Shown: in pieces, positions 8,588 to 17,578 of the stretch
Position numbering within the stretch: position 1 is the stretch's first letter
How the letters are laid out: each line of letters opens with the position of its first letter
From: Methanosarcina spelaei
Lineage (GTDB): Archaea > Halobacteriota > Methanosarcinia > Methanosarcinales > Methanosarcinaceae
Direction: 5' to 3'
Assembly: GCF_002287235.1 (NCBI RefSeq)
Contig: NZ_LMVP01000312.1
Span: forward strand, 1 to 34,385
Length of the DNA: 34,385 nucleotides
Program-made: the position numbers and the translations under genes
Notes under the pieces: generated by a model
Databases searched by the model: none
Told to the model about the DNA's origin: nothing
The model's input: the letters and a program-made list of their open reading frames with translations, nothing else

Positions 8588-9337
8588 TTATGAAGCTTTA
8601 TTATATCCTTCGGCCAGGTGGACGTTTACATACACTACAGCTTCATTAGTATGTTTGTATGCATAATCATCAGTAATTTCCGGCAACTTATCCGCTTCAT
8701 CCTGGGAAGTAACAACCATACCTGCTGGAATATACCTTCCATCAGGAACAGTTACGCCAATCGCTGCCGATGTGGGCTCAAGTACGCAGTTGTTTCCTAT
8801 CTTTGACTTAAAAACGAAAGCCTGCATACCAATGAAAGTATCGTCGCCTACAGAAGCCGGGCCATGAACCTGGGACTGGTGGGCAAGTGAAACGTTTTCT
8901 CCTACATAGACTGCATATTTTTTACCATCAACTTCAACAAGGTTCTTTTCTACAGGCTTGCTCTCCTCATCAAGTGTCTCAAGGGCATGAAGTACAACAC
9001 AATCCTGGATATTGCTCCTGTTTCCTACGAAAATAGGCATTCCTTCGTCGCTCCTAACAGATGCCATGGGGGAAACCATAACATTAGCACCTATTCTTAC
9101 GTTTCCTATGACCGAAGCCTGGGGATCAATATAGGCTGTGGAATCAATAACAGGGGCTGTAGGTACCGGATTCCATGGTGTTACCGGATTTTCCCTGATA
9201 TTCGAAAACTCACTTTCGGTTATTTCCTGTGTGACATTGTCCTTTGCTCCTTCACCCTCGGAGATACATCCGCTCCCTAAAAGGGCCAATGAAAGAGATA
9301 GAATAAGTATTGTAATAATCTGCTTGTTAAATCTCAT
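8588..9337 (-). CDS. cam: Gamma-class carbonic anhydrase, exported
   Basis: Interconverts CO2 and bicarbonate outside the cell; in Methanosarcina this is linked to growth on acetate. The 249-residue product follows M. thermophila Cam closely along its whole length, as I remember that sequence. A signal segment (residues 6-23) ends in GSGC, a lipobox-like site with Cys24. The left-handed beta-helix has VIGNVRIGANVMVSP-type hexapeptide turns. The active-site residues are visible: Arg and Asp/Glu in SVRSDEG, Gln in SNIQD, metal-binding histidines in VVLHALE and in LAHQSQVHGP, and Asn in YVNVHL. GGAGG precedes the ATG. It appears monocistronic, with its own TATA-like box. Confidence 0.96.
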   Translation of the reverse strand: MRFNKQIITILILSLSLALLGSGCISEGEGAKDNVTQEITESEFSNIRENPVTPWNPVPTAPVIDSTAYIDPQASVIGNVRIGANVMVSPMASVRSDEGMPIFVGNRSNIQDCVVLHALETLDEESKPVEKNLVEVDGKKYAVYVGENVSLAHQSQVHGPASVGDDTFIGMQAFVFKSKIGNNCVLEPTSAAIGVTVPDGRYIPAGMVVTSQDEADKLPEITDDYAYKHTNEAVVYVNVHLAEGYNKAS

Positions 9338-9370
9338 AAAGGTCCTCCATTGACAGTAGGAAGATTATGA

Positions 9371-9380
9371 AAATATATAG
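9371..9380 (-). promoter_or_regulatory. Probable TATA box for cam
   Basis: The minus strand reads CTATATATTT about 35-45 bases before the cam ATG, with GTCTATATATTTTC around it. This would place transcription start just before the GGAGG ribosome binding site. Confidence 0.4.
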
Positions 9381-9531
9381 ACATTTCTATTTTTATTTGA
9401 AAAAAGTTAAAAAATAAATATAGGGAGATTTTATTTTAAAAAGGCTTCCGTAACAAGGCTTTACAATCATAGACAGCTTTTAAGATTTTGTTCAACAGAA
9501 ATGACAATATATTCAAAAAAGTCTTATATTT

Positions 9532-10249
9532 ATGGTAGATGGAACATATTATGGAGTCTGTACTTCATATTTCCTGGGAATCCATACTGGCAGACCTGCC
9601 CGCATTTATGGTAATTACAATATGGAATCTGTTTGTGATTCTGTTTCTTTCAAAAAAGTATATCAGATTTCTCTACAAAAGGGCAGGTCAATTAGTTCTT
9701 CGGTGTATTTTTCAAGAAAAGTAATTCACTTCCTGGCTGGCTGATTGACAGCAATGCTGCTCCCTTTTGTCGCTCATGAGCCTGTTGTACCAGTAGCTAC
9801 TGCTTTCGGTCTTACTCTATAACCCACCCACCTCACAAACTTAACAGGAGAATGTACTGGTTCCAGAATTCCGAAAACCTCTATGCTGTGAATTTTACAC
9901 TAAACTGGGACTAATAATGCTTTTTACCTGATACATTGATAGGACTTTCTGGCTTGGTGTAGTTCCGGCACTTTTCATGGCATATGGAGATAGGACTACG
10001 GGCATAATAAGGAACCTTAAGTATAATAAAAGGACAAAAGCCCGAGAAGGTACTGCAGGAATGCTCGCACTTTGCATAATCGTCGGCGCAAAAATGGGCT
10101 TTGTCGGAGTCTTTGCAGGAATAATAGTATGTTCACCTATAGAAAGAATCGAGAATATAGATGATAATATCGTAGTGCCAACATCTGGTCTGTTTATCCT
10201 GCTCTCAGCTCACTACTACTGTCTTTCTCTTACGGCCTCTCTTTATTGA
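9532..10249 (+). pseudogene. Decayed dolichol kinase/SEC59-like membrane kinase gene
   Basis: Pieces of one membrane protein occur in order but in different frames. Near 9539 a frame gives an N-terminal membrane segment (ITIWNLFVILFLSKKYIRF). A second frame gives SRKVIHFLAG, the RK-x-x-H motif of CTP-dependent dolichol/phytol kinases, then a stop. A third gives LLPFVAHEPVVPVATAFGL. Later pieces give MYWFQNSENLYAVNFTLNWD, then MAYGDRTTGIIRN with the GD-x-x-x-x-I-G-like motif. The end is IERIENIDDNIVVPTSG, matching the IDDN-x-x-(V)P motif near the family's C-terminus. At least three frameshifts and several stops make a functional product unlikely. The last frame (9977-10249) has an ATG but lacks the first half of the protein. 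Confidence 0.7.
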
Positions 10250-10729
10250 TTTTTCTCAGTAGACATTCTTACCTGTCTTTCTTTTCATCTTGTTTTTTCT
10301 TTTTATCTTTCCTTTTTCAAATCCGAGCATACATTTTCTTTCAAAACACAGATTTTAAAATATACCCTTAACCTGAGAGTAACCTACCAAACCGCAAGGT
10401 AAGTGAACTTACATATTATTTGGAATAACAATCTAAAAGTTCATATATCTTAAAATATAACATATTTTAAAATGTTGAATATTAAGAGCTTAGTTTAATG
10501 ATGTAAATAAGGGACATCTGCAACTTTTCAGGCTCGCTTAAACAGATGGGGTCAGTTACGTAAAAACTATACATACCGGGCTAAAAAGCCAGGAATTGAA
10601 AATGTCAATTTTAAAATTAAAAGACTCAGAGACATTCTATTAATTTTGAGTCTATTGGGCTGTATACTCTAAAAATTTTATTTCATGACGGGTCCTGATA
10701 AGCTTACACTACTGGGGGATAGAAGGAAA
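10250..10729. other. Intergenic region upstream of the HEAT-repeat gene
   Basis: No gene seen. There is a short palindrome GTAAGT-GA-ACTTAC at 10399-10412 and AT-rich TAAAATATAACATATTTTAAAATG around 10450-10473. An ATG at 10685 is in frame with the HEAT gene but has no ribosome binding site. Confidence 0.4.
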
Positions 10730-12370
10730 ATGGATGATAATATAAAGAATCTTATTAAAAAATTAGAACGCTCAGTCTTTGCAGGAAACCGGGCAATTGC
10801 TGCTGAAGAACTTGGAAAGCTAGGAGATTCTTATGCTTTACCTGCGCTGATTGAAGCACTTAATGACTCAAACCCAAAGGTGAGAGCTGCCGCCGCAGAA
10901 GCCCTGGGAAAGTTCAATATACCCGGAGCTGTTCCCGGCCTTATAAAAGCGCTTAATGATCCTGATAGTCCTGTGAAAAAGACTGCAATTGCTTCCCTTG
11001 AAAAAATAGGTACACCTGAAGCTATCTCAGGCATTGTGAAATGTTTCGGGGACAGGGATAGGTTTGTTCAGAAGGAAGCAGTAAAATCCTTAATGAGGAT
11101 AGGTTCAAAAGATGCTATCTGTGGCCTTGAAAAAGCCCTGGCTTATCCAGATGATTCGCTTAGAAGGATTTCAATAATAGCCCTTGGGAAAATTGACACT
11201 TATGAAGCCGCTAGCTATCTTGTAAAGGCAATTGAAAACTCGGATAACAAAATAAGGCAGCAAGCCGCCGAAACACTGGGAAAAAGAGGTAAATCGGATG
11301 TGCTTGATGAGCTGATGGAAGTCCTCAGGGACCCAAGACAATCTGTACAGGAAACTGCATCCGAAACGCTTTGCAAAATTGTAAGTGTGTCAACTTCAGT
11401 GCCTGTGATTGTAAAGGCACTCGGAGCTTCGAGCAGGGATGTGAGAAAAGTTTCAATTGAAGTCCTCTGGAAGATAGGAACGCCTGAAGCAGTTTCAGGG
11501 CTTTTGAGAGCTCTGGATGACCCCGACTGGTATCTGAGAAGCCGTGCTGCAGATGCCCTGGGAGATATAGGTTCTCCTGAAGCAGCTCGAGGACTGGTTA
11601 AAGCTTTTGATATATATGAAAACTCTGTAAGAAAGGCGATTACCTGTGCTCTTGGAAAAAGCGGAACCCCTGAAGCCATAGAAGGGCTGATTAAAGCTCT
11701 TAACGACCCTGATAGTTCGGTCAGGGAATCAGCAGTTCTGGGTCTTGGAAAAGCAGGCACCACTGAGGCCATCTCAGGTCTTTTAAAAGCTCTTGATGAC
11801 ACTAAGGCAGCAGTGAGAGAAGCTGCGGCTTCCGCGCTTGGAGATCTCAAAGCGCAGCAAGCTGTTCCGAAATTCGTGGAAATAATTGAGAACCCTGATA
11901 GTCCGATGCAAAAAATCGCAATCTGCTCACTTGAGAAAATTGGTACCCAGGAGGCAGTTTCAGGGCTTATTAGAGCTACTGGAAGTCCAGATGCCTGCGT
12001 GCGAAGAGCTGCATTGAAAGCTCTTGAAAAAATTAATAAATTCAATTCCTCACCTGCAACTACTAATGATAAACCCGAAACTCCTGGAAAGGAGCTTATT
12101 CTTAGGAATTGTTTGAAGGGTGATGATTCTGAAGTTCCGACTGAAACTTCAAATCTCTCAGATGAGATCTGTAGTATGAGTTCTCTAAAAGAGCTTGAAC
12201 TTTCAATTTCTGTTGAAGAAACCAAGGAGTCAAGAGCCCACCAAAGCGCAAGTTACAAGAAAGAGAAAGGAATCGGGATGACCTGCCCATACTGCTCCAG
12301 AAACCTGAATCTTCCCACTGCCCCCAACTTCTGTCCTTTCTGCGGAATGAAGTTGAAGTTGAAATACTAA
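10730..12370 (+). CDS. HEAT-repeat (PBS-lyase-like) protein with C-terminal zinc ribbon
   Basis: The 546-residue protein is built from roughly a dozen 31-residue HEAT-like units with patterns such as AVPGLIKALNDPDSPVKKTA and ALEKIGTPEAISGL, spanning about residues 5-440. These usually form a curved scaffold for protein binding and resemble the repeats of phycocyanobilin-lyase-like proteins; no lyase role is implied in an archaeon. A polar linker follows, then a zinc ribbon, CPYC and CPFC separated by a short loop, at the very C-terminus. I chose the ATG at 10730 (MDDNIKNLIKKLERS) because GAAGG at 10722-10726 precedes it and the extra 15 residues from the ATG at 10685 are not repeat-like. The partner is unknown. 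Confidence 0.85.
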   Translation: MDDNIKNLIKKLERSVFAGNRAIAAEELGKLGDSYALPALIEALNDSNPKVRAAAAEALGKFNIPGAVPGLIKALNDPDSPVKKTAIASLEKIGTPEAISGIVKCFGDRDRFVQKEAVKSLMRIGSKDAICGLEKALAYPDDSLRRISIIALGKIDTYEAASYLVKAIENSDNKIRQQAAETLGKRGKSDVLDELMEVLRDPRQSVQETASETLCKIVSVSTSVPVIVKALGASSRDVRKVSIEVLWKIGTPEAVSGLLRALDDPDWYLRSRAADALGDIGSPEAARGLVKAFDIYENSVRKAITCALGKSGTPEAIEGLIKALNDPDSSVRESAVLGLGKAGTTEAISGLLKALDDTKAAVREAAASALGDLKAQQAVPKFVEIIENPDSPMQKIAICSLEKIGTQEAVSGLIRATGSPDACVRRAALKALEKINKFNSSPATTNDKPETPGKELILRNCLKGDDSEVPTETSNLSDEICSMSSLKELELSISVEETKESRAHQSASYKKEKGIGMTCPYCSRNLNLPTAPNFCPFCGMKLKLKY

Positions 12371-12916
12371 AGCTAGCCACTTTTCCAGGAAAAAATAGTC
12401 GTTGTGATCACAACCCTTTTAAAAAAAACTGCTTGCCTGCAACCCTTTTAAAAAAGACTTGCCCGCAACCCTTTTAAAAAAACTGCTTGCCTGCAACCCT
12501 TTTAAAAAAAGGCTTGACCGAAAATCACTGTTAAATCTAAAACGTCATGAAGGCATGATCACAAGTTTTTAAAGGCTTGACTGAAAACCGTGGTAATGTT
12601 TGAGTTTAAAATCTTATCCCCTAGCCCTATCGGCGTGATCAACCGGCACAATGGTTGCGGGTCAACGGTTGCGGTCAAACAAACTAATTCAGAAAAGACA
12701 AAGGTGCTGAACTTTAATCAGGAGGTTTGGCTTTAGAGAGGTACGTTCAGGAAGTTTTTTACTTTTCAGAGAGTTACAGTTCTTCAATGGTGGGGTGCGT
12801 TATATTTCATTAATGCTGTTTATGTAATTCTCAATTGTATTACCCTGAATCCGACCAGGGCAACTAATGGGTCTGCAACTTCTGCTGTGCAGGATCGTAG
12901 GCATACTTTTTTGTTT
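12371..12916. other. Convergent intergenic region with repeats
   Basis: No gene seen. The first part is the CAACCC tandem array at 12411-12511. A second pair of related segments, AAAGGCTTGAC(C/T)GAAAA, occurs at about 12507 and 12570. The stretch GGTTGCGGGTCAACGGTTGCGGTCAA near 12652 is a short direct repeat. Confidence 0.5.
12411..12511. repeat. Four-copy interrupted tandem repeat, 26-29 bp
   Basis: Four copies of CAACCCTTTTAAAAAA begin at 12411, 12440, 12466 and 12494, separated by ACTGCTTGCCTG-like spacers. The array lies 40 bases after the HEAT-protein stop codon. Each copy has TTTTAAAA, so it may also serve in transcript ending, but that is inference. Confidence 0.85.
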
Positions 12917-13747
12917 TTACATTGCAGTAGCCCTGGCTGAGTGCATTATTTTCCTAAGTTCGTCAAAAGACTTGGCTCTTTTGATATTTCCGATCAGGGT
13001 TGTAAGTCCAGTAATCCTGACGTTGGGCTGTTGATCACTCGCATTTTCGCTTTCGTTTACTCTGGACTTAAGAAGCTCGATTTTCTCCTCAACGGAATTG
13101 AGTACCTTTGTCTGCTCATGGTTTAATAGGATCTCCTTGAGCTCTGCTGCAGTGGAGGCTTCATTCACCTCGGTATACAGGTCTCGAGTTTCAGTAATCT
13201 TCTCATTGAGTTCTTCAGCTTTGCTGCCCTCACAGCCTTCCATAAGCCTGGTTTGAGCAGTTTCGGTTATCTCAGTCATATTCTGGAGGGAATCCATGAT
13301 AACAGCCTTAACGTCAGTAAAATTTTCCTCAGTTATATTTTCAAGCAGGATAAGACAAAACCCATATTTTCCGTCAATCTCCGTTTGCATTTTGTCAGGT
13401 TCAATATGTCTTCCATCATTTTCCATGCTCTCATTTGCCTGTCTGTTTCTAGACAAAACCTTCTGGAGATCAGATGCATTCGAAACCTTACTGACCTCAT
13501 TATAGAGAGTTTGAAGTTCAGTAATTCTCTTACTGATTGAGTCAAGCATATCTGCCTGAATGCCAGTGAAGTTTTCTTTGTCTATATTCCTTGCAGGATA
13601 AGAAGGACAAGATCCCGGATCATAACTCAGGTCCGTCAAGTTTGTCAGGTTTTCGTTTTCTGAAGCAAAAACCTCCGAAGAGATAATACTCAATATAATC
13701 AGCACCATCACAAAACGGGAAATTAACCTTAATACTTTTACTGCCAT
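12917..13747 (-). CDS. Secreted alpha-helical protein with internal duplication, unknown function
   Basis: The 276-residue protein starts with a signal peptide (LISRFVMVLIILSIISSEVFA). The mature part is mostly charged helix. Two related blocks can be aligned: ENFTGIQADMLDSISKRITE... with ELQTLYNEVSKVSNASDLQK, and ENFTDVKAVIMDSLQNMTEI... with TRDLYTEVNEASTAAELKE. A third, shorter element near the C-terminus (GNIKRAKSFDELRKIMHSA) repeats the helix pattern again. Several N-x-S/T sites suggest glycosylation. I do not recognise the family. AGAGG precedes the ATG at good spacing. The next gene upstream on the same strand is the Trp-heptad protein, 526 bases away, so co-transcription is unlikely but a shared surface location is plausible. 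Confidence 0.7.
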   Translation of the reverse strand: MAVKVLRLISRFVMVLIILSIISSEVFASENENLTNLTDLSYDPGSCPSYPARNIDKENFTGIQADMLDSISKRITELQTLYNEVSKVSNASDLQKVLSRNRQANESMENDGRHIEPDKMQTEIDGKYGFCLILLENITEENFTDVKAVIMDSLQNMTEITETAQTRLMEGCEGSKAEELNEKITETRDLYTEVNEASTAAELKEILLNHEQTKVLNSVEEKIELLKSRVNESENASDQQPNVRITGLTTLIGNIKRAKSFDELRKIMHSARATAM

Positions 13748-14273
13748 AGATTGCCTCTGTTAATGACCGTGTTTTCCTGCTTTTTTGTCTCACCACTGTC
13801 TGCCTGTTGACAGAGTTCCGAAATCAACCGGATTAAACATAAGTTTATTTCAGAAATTGGAAAAATTATAAGGATTAATTTAAAGAATAAATTTTTTTAA
13901 ACTTTATATCCTGAGAGAAGTTTTTGAATTTGTTGAGATTAACACTTATCAGGATCCTTAAACACTTAGACCCTTAAATACTTCATTTTTAAGCAAAAGG
14001 AATACATTCGTAATCAGGATTTCTTATAAGGACCTGCGCAGTTGAGCCGAGAAAAAGTTGTATGAAATTCCAAGTTGTTTAATCAATAGTACTTATGATA
14101 GATTGCTCATGTCTTATTTTGCTTCCCAACTGCGTAAGTCCAATCAAGAAAGGTTCTTTAACACAACTAATTAATAATTTTCCGTTTTGAAATTCAACAG
14201 AGGGTTTTATGAGTCAGTCATGGTTTTACGAATCAACCTTAAATATTTTCATATTAATTTTTTACCGTTTGTT
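13748..14273. other. Intergenic region, nothing recognised
   Basis: AT-rich. No gene, strong hairpin or repeat seen apart from short runs such as AAACACTTAGACCCTTAAATACTT. It must hold the promoter of the 276-residue secreted protein, but no clear TATA box stands out. Confidence 0.4.
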
Positions 14274-14651
14274 TCAACGGAATCTATTATTATATTCGTT
14301 TAACCATTTCTTATGATTACCTTGCCATTTATTGTATCTGCTTTGCCATTTTTTATAGTTATCTTGCCATTTTTTATATTTGCTTTCCCACTTCTTGTAA
14401 TCGTCACCATGTTTATTACTGTTCCATCTTTGTTTTTCGTTATTCCAGTTTCTTTGCTCGCTATTCCAGCTTTTCTTCTCTTTTTCCCAATTATTCTGTT
14501 CATTTTCCCATTGCTTCTTTTCACTGCCCCATTGCTTCTGAGTTTTTTGCGAAGCTGCACTTACTGATGCAACAGTTACTGACGATACAAAAAAGACCAG
14601 CATCAAAATGCATACAGTCTTCTTAATTTTATCAATGATTTTCTTTCCCAT
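14274..14651 (-). CDS. Secreted tryptophan-heptad coiled-coil-like protein (125 aa)
   Basis: A signal peptide (residues 9-33, ending SVSA or AASVSA) is followed by about 92 residues with eleven tryptophans. They are at positions 41, 48, 55, 62, 69 and 76, then 88, 95, 102, 109 and 116: a strict seven-residue period in two blocks of six and five, separated by a 12-residue step containing HGDD. The other positions are mostly Lys, Glu, Asn, Gln, Ser and Tyr. The first block is WxxEKKx-like, the second WxxxYKK-like. This suggests a long amphipathic helix or coiled coil with Trp at one heptad position. I know no named family for it. AAGGAG before the ATG is a strong ribosome binding site. The protein would be outside the cell. 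Confidence 0.75.
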   Translation of the reverse strand: MGKKIIDKIKKTVCILMLVFFVSSVTVASVSAASQKTQKQWGSEKKQWENEQNNWEKEKKSWNSEQRNWNNEKQRWNSNKHGDDYKKWESKYKKWQDNYKKWQSRYNKWQGNHKKWLNEYNNRFR

Positions 14652-14938
14652 ATGTCCACTCCTTATTTTTTCTACCTTTCTCTACTACCTTATTTTTTTC
14701 TAATAGACAATATTAATAGACATTATTTTATCTGTTTAATGTTGTTGTATCTGATTTGATGTAGTTTAGACTGTTTTTGATGTAGTTTTGAGTTGTTTAT
14801 TTTTTAATTTACTTCCGTAACATATCTGTTGCATGACAATATTTCACCAGTTAGTACTACAATTCACACTTATAGAACTACTGACGATTTTTTAGGTCTA
14901 AATAGGACTTACACACTTGATAAGCAAAATAAAACATA

Positions 14939-15030
14939 AGCAAGTTACACATACAAGTCACACAAACAAGTTACACAGGCAAGTACACAGGCAAGTACAC
15001 AAGTGAGTTATACAAGCAAGTTTTTGCAAG
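14939..15030. repeat. Degenerate 12-14 bp tandem repeat
   Basis: About seven copies of a unit like CAAGTTACACAG with length and base changes (CAAGTCACACAA, CAAGTACACAGG, GAGTTATACAAG). The rapid drift suggests an old or slippage-prone array. It lies in non-coding DNA. Confidence 0.7.
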
Positions 15031-15100
15031 TAACTTATTAGATGTCTTATAGTTTCACTCTACTTTTTCTCAGCTCAATTGTGTAATTCTTTTTTGATTC

Positions 15101-15148
15101 AATTGTCATACCGGCTATCTGGCGGTTGCCCACCGCCGATTGACAATT
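15101..15148. other. Two-stem inverted repeat (possible structured RNA or cruciform)
   Basis: AATTGTCA (15101-15108) is perfectly complementary to TGACAATT (15141-15148). Inside them GGCGGT (15121-15126) pairs with ACCGCC (15132-15137) around the loop TGCCC. The GC-rich inner stem stands out against AT-rich flanks. It could be an RNA hairpin, a DNA cruciform or the remnant of a small mobile element. Confidence 0.5.
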
Positions 15149-15769
15149 TTAAATTATATTATATTGAATATAAAATTGCTTACAGATGTAACATGACTAA
15201 CAGAACTCACCTCAAAAATAAGTATTTTTAAACCTTAAATTATATAAAAAAGCATAAATTCCGTAATTAACACTTATTGGACGCTCTAGAGATCATATTA
15301 TTAAATAAAATAAATATTATTTATCTGTCGTCTCGGAGAGTTCGACTTGGATTGATTCTGAATTAAGTTTCCTAAGTGTCCTTATTTAATTCTTTATATA
15401 ACTTTATAAAAGTATTAAATTATTATGTCGAAGCAAGAACAATTATAAATTTGAAAAGTAGCCCAATGTGAAAAAAATCTCAATTTAAGCTTTTAGAGGG
15501 AAATAAGCCTTTAAAACTAACCATTTAAGAGTCATAAAGGGTTAAATCCCAAAATATTCCTGTTTAAAGTATGAATTGTAAATTTAATCTATTAATACTC
15601 CTGGAAAAGTAAGTATTCTTTTATTTTTAAATCCAGATATAGCACCTCTGTCAGGAACATATCGATCAGTAACATCCCACCCATAGACCCAGAGATATGC
15701 TGTAATTTTGTGCCGTAATCAAAAACGATCAAGCATTTACAAAGCATCGAGGAAGATTACGAGGAAACC

Positions 15770-16219
15770 ATGTGTGTAATTAAGACCTGCAATATCAATT
15801 CGATAGTTCCTGACTCTACTCTCTACGAGTTAATTAAACGGTCTTTGAAAATACTTAAATATGAGAAAAATGTAGCAGGGATAAAAATGCCTGATAACCC
15901 AGAGGAAAAAATGCTTATTTTGCAGCTTTCCGAAGATTCCAGAAAAATTGCCAGGCTTCTTTCAAGTGAGACTTCAATCAGAATTCTCAAACTGCTTAAT
16001 AAGAAGTCGATGTCGGCAGGAAACCTTGCCGATGAGCTTGGAGTGCGTCTGAATACTCTCAAATACAATCTGGACTCTCTTCTGGAAGCCGGAATGATTA
16101 GAGTAAGGCATGTAAAGTGGAGTCAAAAAGGAAGGGAGATAAAAGTTTATGAGGCAGCGAAAAAAGTAATTGTTTTTCTGCCTGCAAAAGAGAGTCTGGA
16201 AACTCCGATTTATTTATGA
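15770..16219 (+). CDS. ArsR-like winged-helix transcription regulator
   Basis: The 149-residue protein has a winged helix from about residue 58 to 140: KIARLLSSETSIRILKLL (helix 1), SAGNLADELGVRLNTLKYNL (helix-turn-helix) and MIRVRHVKWSQKGREIKVYE (wing). This is the ArsR/HTH_20 pattern of archaeal regulators. No metal-binding cysteine cluster is present in the DNA-binding region, so the signal is unknown. GAGG at 15761-15764 precedes the ATG. The N-terminal 40 residues are not part of the fold; a later in-frame ATG (MPDNPEEKM) is possible. It lies just upstream of, and in the same direction as, the lipoprotein and transmembrane regulator genes. Confidence 0.8.
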   Translation: MCVIKTCNINSIVPDSTLYELIKRSLKILKYEKNVAGIKMPDNPEEKMLILQLSEDSRKIARLLSSETSIRILKLLNKKSMSAGNLADELGVRLNTLKYNLDSLLEAGMIRVRHVKWSQKGREIKVYEAAKKVIVFLPAKESLETPIYL

Positions 16220-16416
16220 ATTTCTGGCAAGATATCCCGGAAAACTCGGAGAAGCAAGAAATCCCAAAACTGTCCTGAAGTTAATGACAGGCGTCAGATT
16301 TTTAGAATGATTCTATTGTTCTTAAGAAAGATTTTTAAAATAACCAACTATTAATATACGAACTCGATTAAGATACAGTTCAGCAATGAGTTCTATTCCA
16401 TAGGACGTGGCCCAGT

Positions 16417-17493
16417 ATGAAAATCAAATTTCTGTCCTTACTCCTTATACTCGCAGCCATTATCGTGATCGTAGGCTGCGTTGATGAGGGGACTCAGAGC
16501 TTTTATTGTAAAGCTCCAGAAGATCTAACTAGGACTATTTTTTTCCCCTATATCGGGCTTCTGAACCATGGGGAATCCGAAATACCAGGCTCACACCCCA
16601 ATGAGCTCCCTCCAGACAGGTTTAATTCAGGCCCTGATTCCATTACTCTGAAAGATGCAACATTCCTTCTTGACAGAAACATCGAAAAAGCAGAAACGAT
16701 TTCGTTAAAGCTTAAAGCCGGGATTGAGCGTTATAAAGCAGAAGGGGAAGATGTTAGCAGACTTGAAGCCCTGCTTGAAGAGTATAACCGTCTTATAAAA
16801 GAAGCAAAGCAATATCGAACCCTTGCGAATACAACTTCAGATGAGGAAAATAACAGCTCAATTGCGAATTCGAGTCAATGTAACAGTTCATCCGAAAATA
16901 TGAAAGTAGATTATTTGATCCGGTCTCAGAAGAGTATGATGCAAGCTAATCATGTCCTGAGAGATATTTTCGAGGAACTTAATTCTCTAATGGGAAGCGA
17001 AGAACTCAACAATACATCCCGGCTTACTTCGACAGGAGAAGGAAAAGCTATTCTTATGGGCAGTTTCACCCTGAATATGCACCTGAAAGACGGAGAAATG
17101 GTAATAATGGGCCTTTCCAGGGACTCCGAAATTGATATAAACGGGGATTATACATTTGAAGAGAATACCGATATGTATGATACGGTGCGCCTTTACCATT
17201 TAAACTCTGCTGATGTGAAGATCTCAGGTTCCCGCAAGACAGTAATGTTAAACAATGAAAATATTACCCTCACTGCGGATGGCGAGGGTTACGTAGCTTT
17301 CCAGGGAGACGGTACCTACAGTGTTGAAGAGGCAGGTAGGATAATGAAAGAAGATAAGTGGGCTAAACCTTTCTTTGAAGAAGGAATGAATCCCCAAAAG
17401 CACGAGCCTGACAGAAATGACAATAATACCGGGTATGGACCAGATAAGAATGACAACGATAATAGTAATCGGCAAAGGAAGGGCATGAAGTAA
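16417..17493 (+). CDS. Putative lipoprotein, unknown function
   Basis: The 358-residue protein has a short signal peptide ending in a lipobox, IVIVGC with Cys21, so it should be lipid-anchored on the outer face of the membrane. Residues about 85-195 are helical with heptad-like character (DRNIEKAETISLKLKAGIER and later MMQANHVLRDIFEELNSLMG). Residues about 205-305 are beta-rich and glycine-spaced (GEGKAILMGSFTLNMHLKDG, GDGTYSVEEAG). The C-terminal 40 residues are Asn/Asp-rich and disordered. I recognise no named domain. The gene ends 85 bases before the chosen start of the transmembrane winged-helix regulator on the same strand, so they probably form an operon. Confidence 0.7.
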   Translation: MKIKFLSLLLILAAIIVIVGCVDEGTQSFYCKAPEDLTRTIFFPYIGLLNHGESEIPGSHPNELPPDRFNSGPDSITLKDATFLLDRNIEKAETISLKLKAGIERYKAEGEDVSRLEALLEEYNRLIKEAKQYRTLANTTSDEENNSSIANSSQCNSSSENMKVDYLIRSQKSMMQANHVLRDIFEELNSLMGSEELNNTSRLTSTGEGKAILMGSFTLNMHLKDGEMVIMGLSRDSEIDINGDYTFEENTDMYDTVRLYHLNSADVKISGSRKTVMLNNENITLTADGEGYVAFQGDGTYSVEEAGRIMKEDKWAKPFFEEGMNPQKHEPDRNDNNTGYGPDKNDNDNSNRQRKGMK

Positions 17494-17578
17494 TATCACG
17501 CTAACAGTGCTTATCCGAAAACAGAATGCAGGAGAGATTTTTTGGAGAAGCAGTGAACGTTCCAGGAGAATATTAAAA

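Larger units (their letters stand above)
14652..15769. other. Long gene-free region (1.1 kb)
   Basis: No reading frame with a ribosome binding site and protein-like composition was found. It contains a degenerate 12-14 bp tandem repeat (14939-15030), a two-stem inverted repeat (15101-15148), and very AT-rich DNA from 15170 to 15650. The region is long enough for one or more non-coding RNAs or a long leader to the winged-helix gene at 15770, but none can be named. Confidence 0.5.

Noticed and set aside
11215-12225. Long minus-strand frame (336 codons) opposite the HEAT-repeat gene
   Set aside because: It mirrors the codon pattern of the repeats on the plus strand, has Ser/Ala/Pro-rich low-complexity translation and no ribosome binding site.
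12411-12511. CRISPR array
   Set aside because: The intervals between copies are short and nearly the same sequence, so it is an ordinary tandem repeat.
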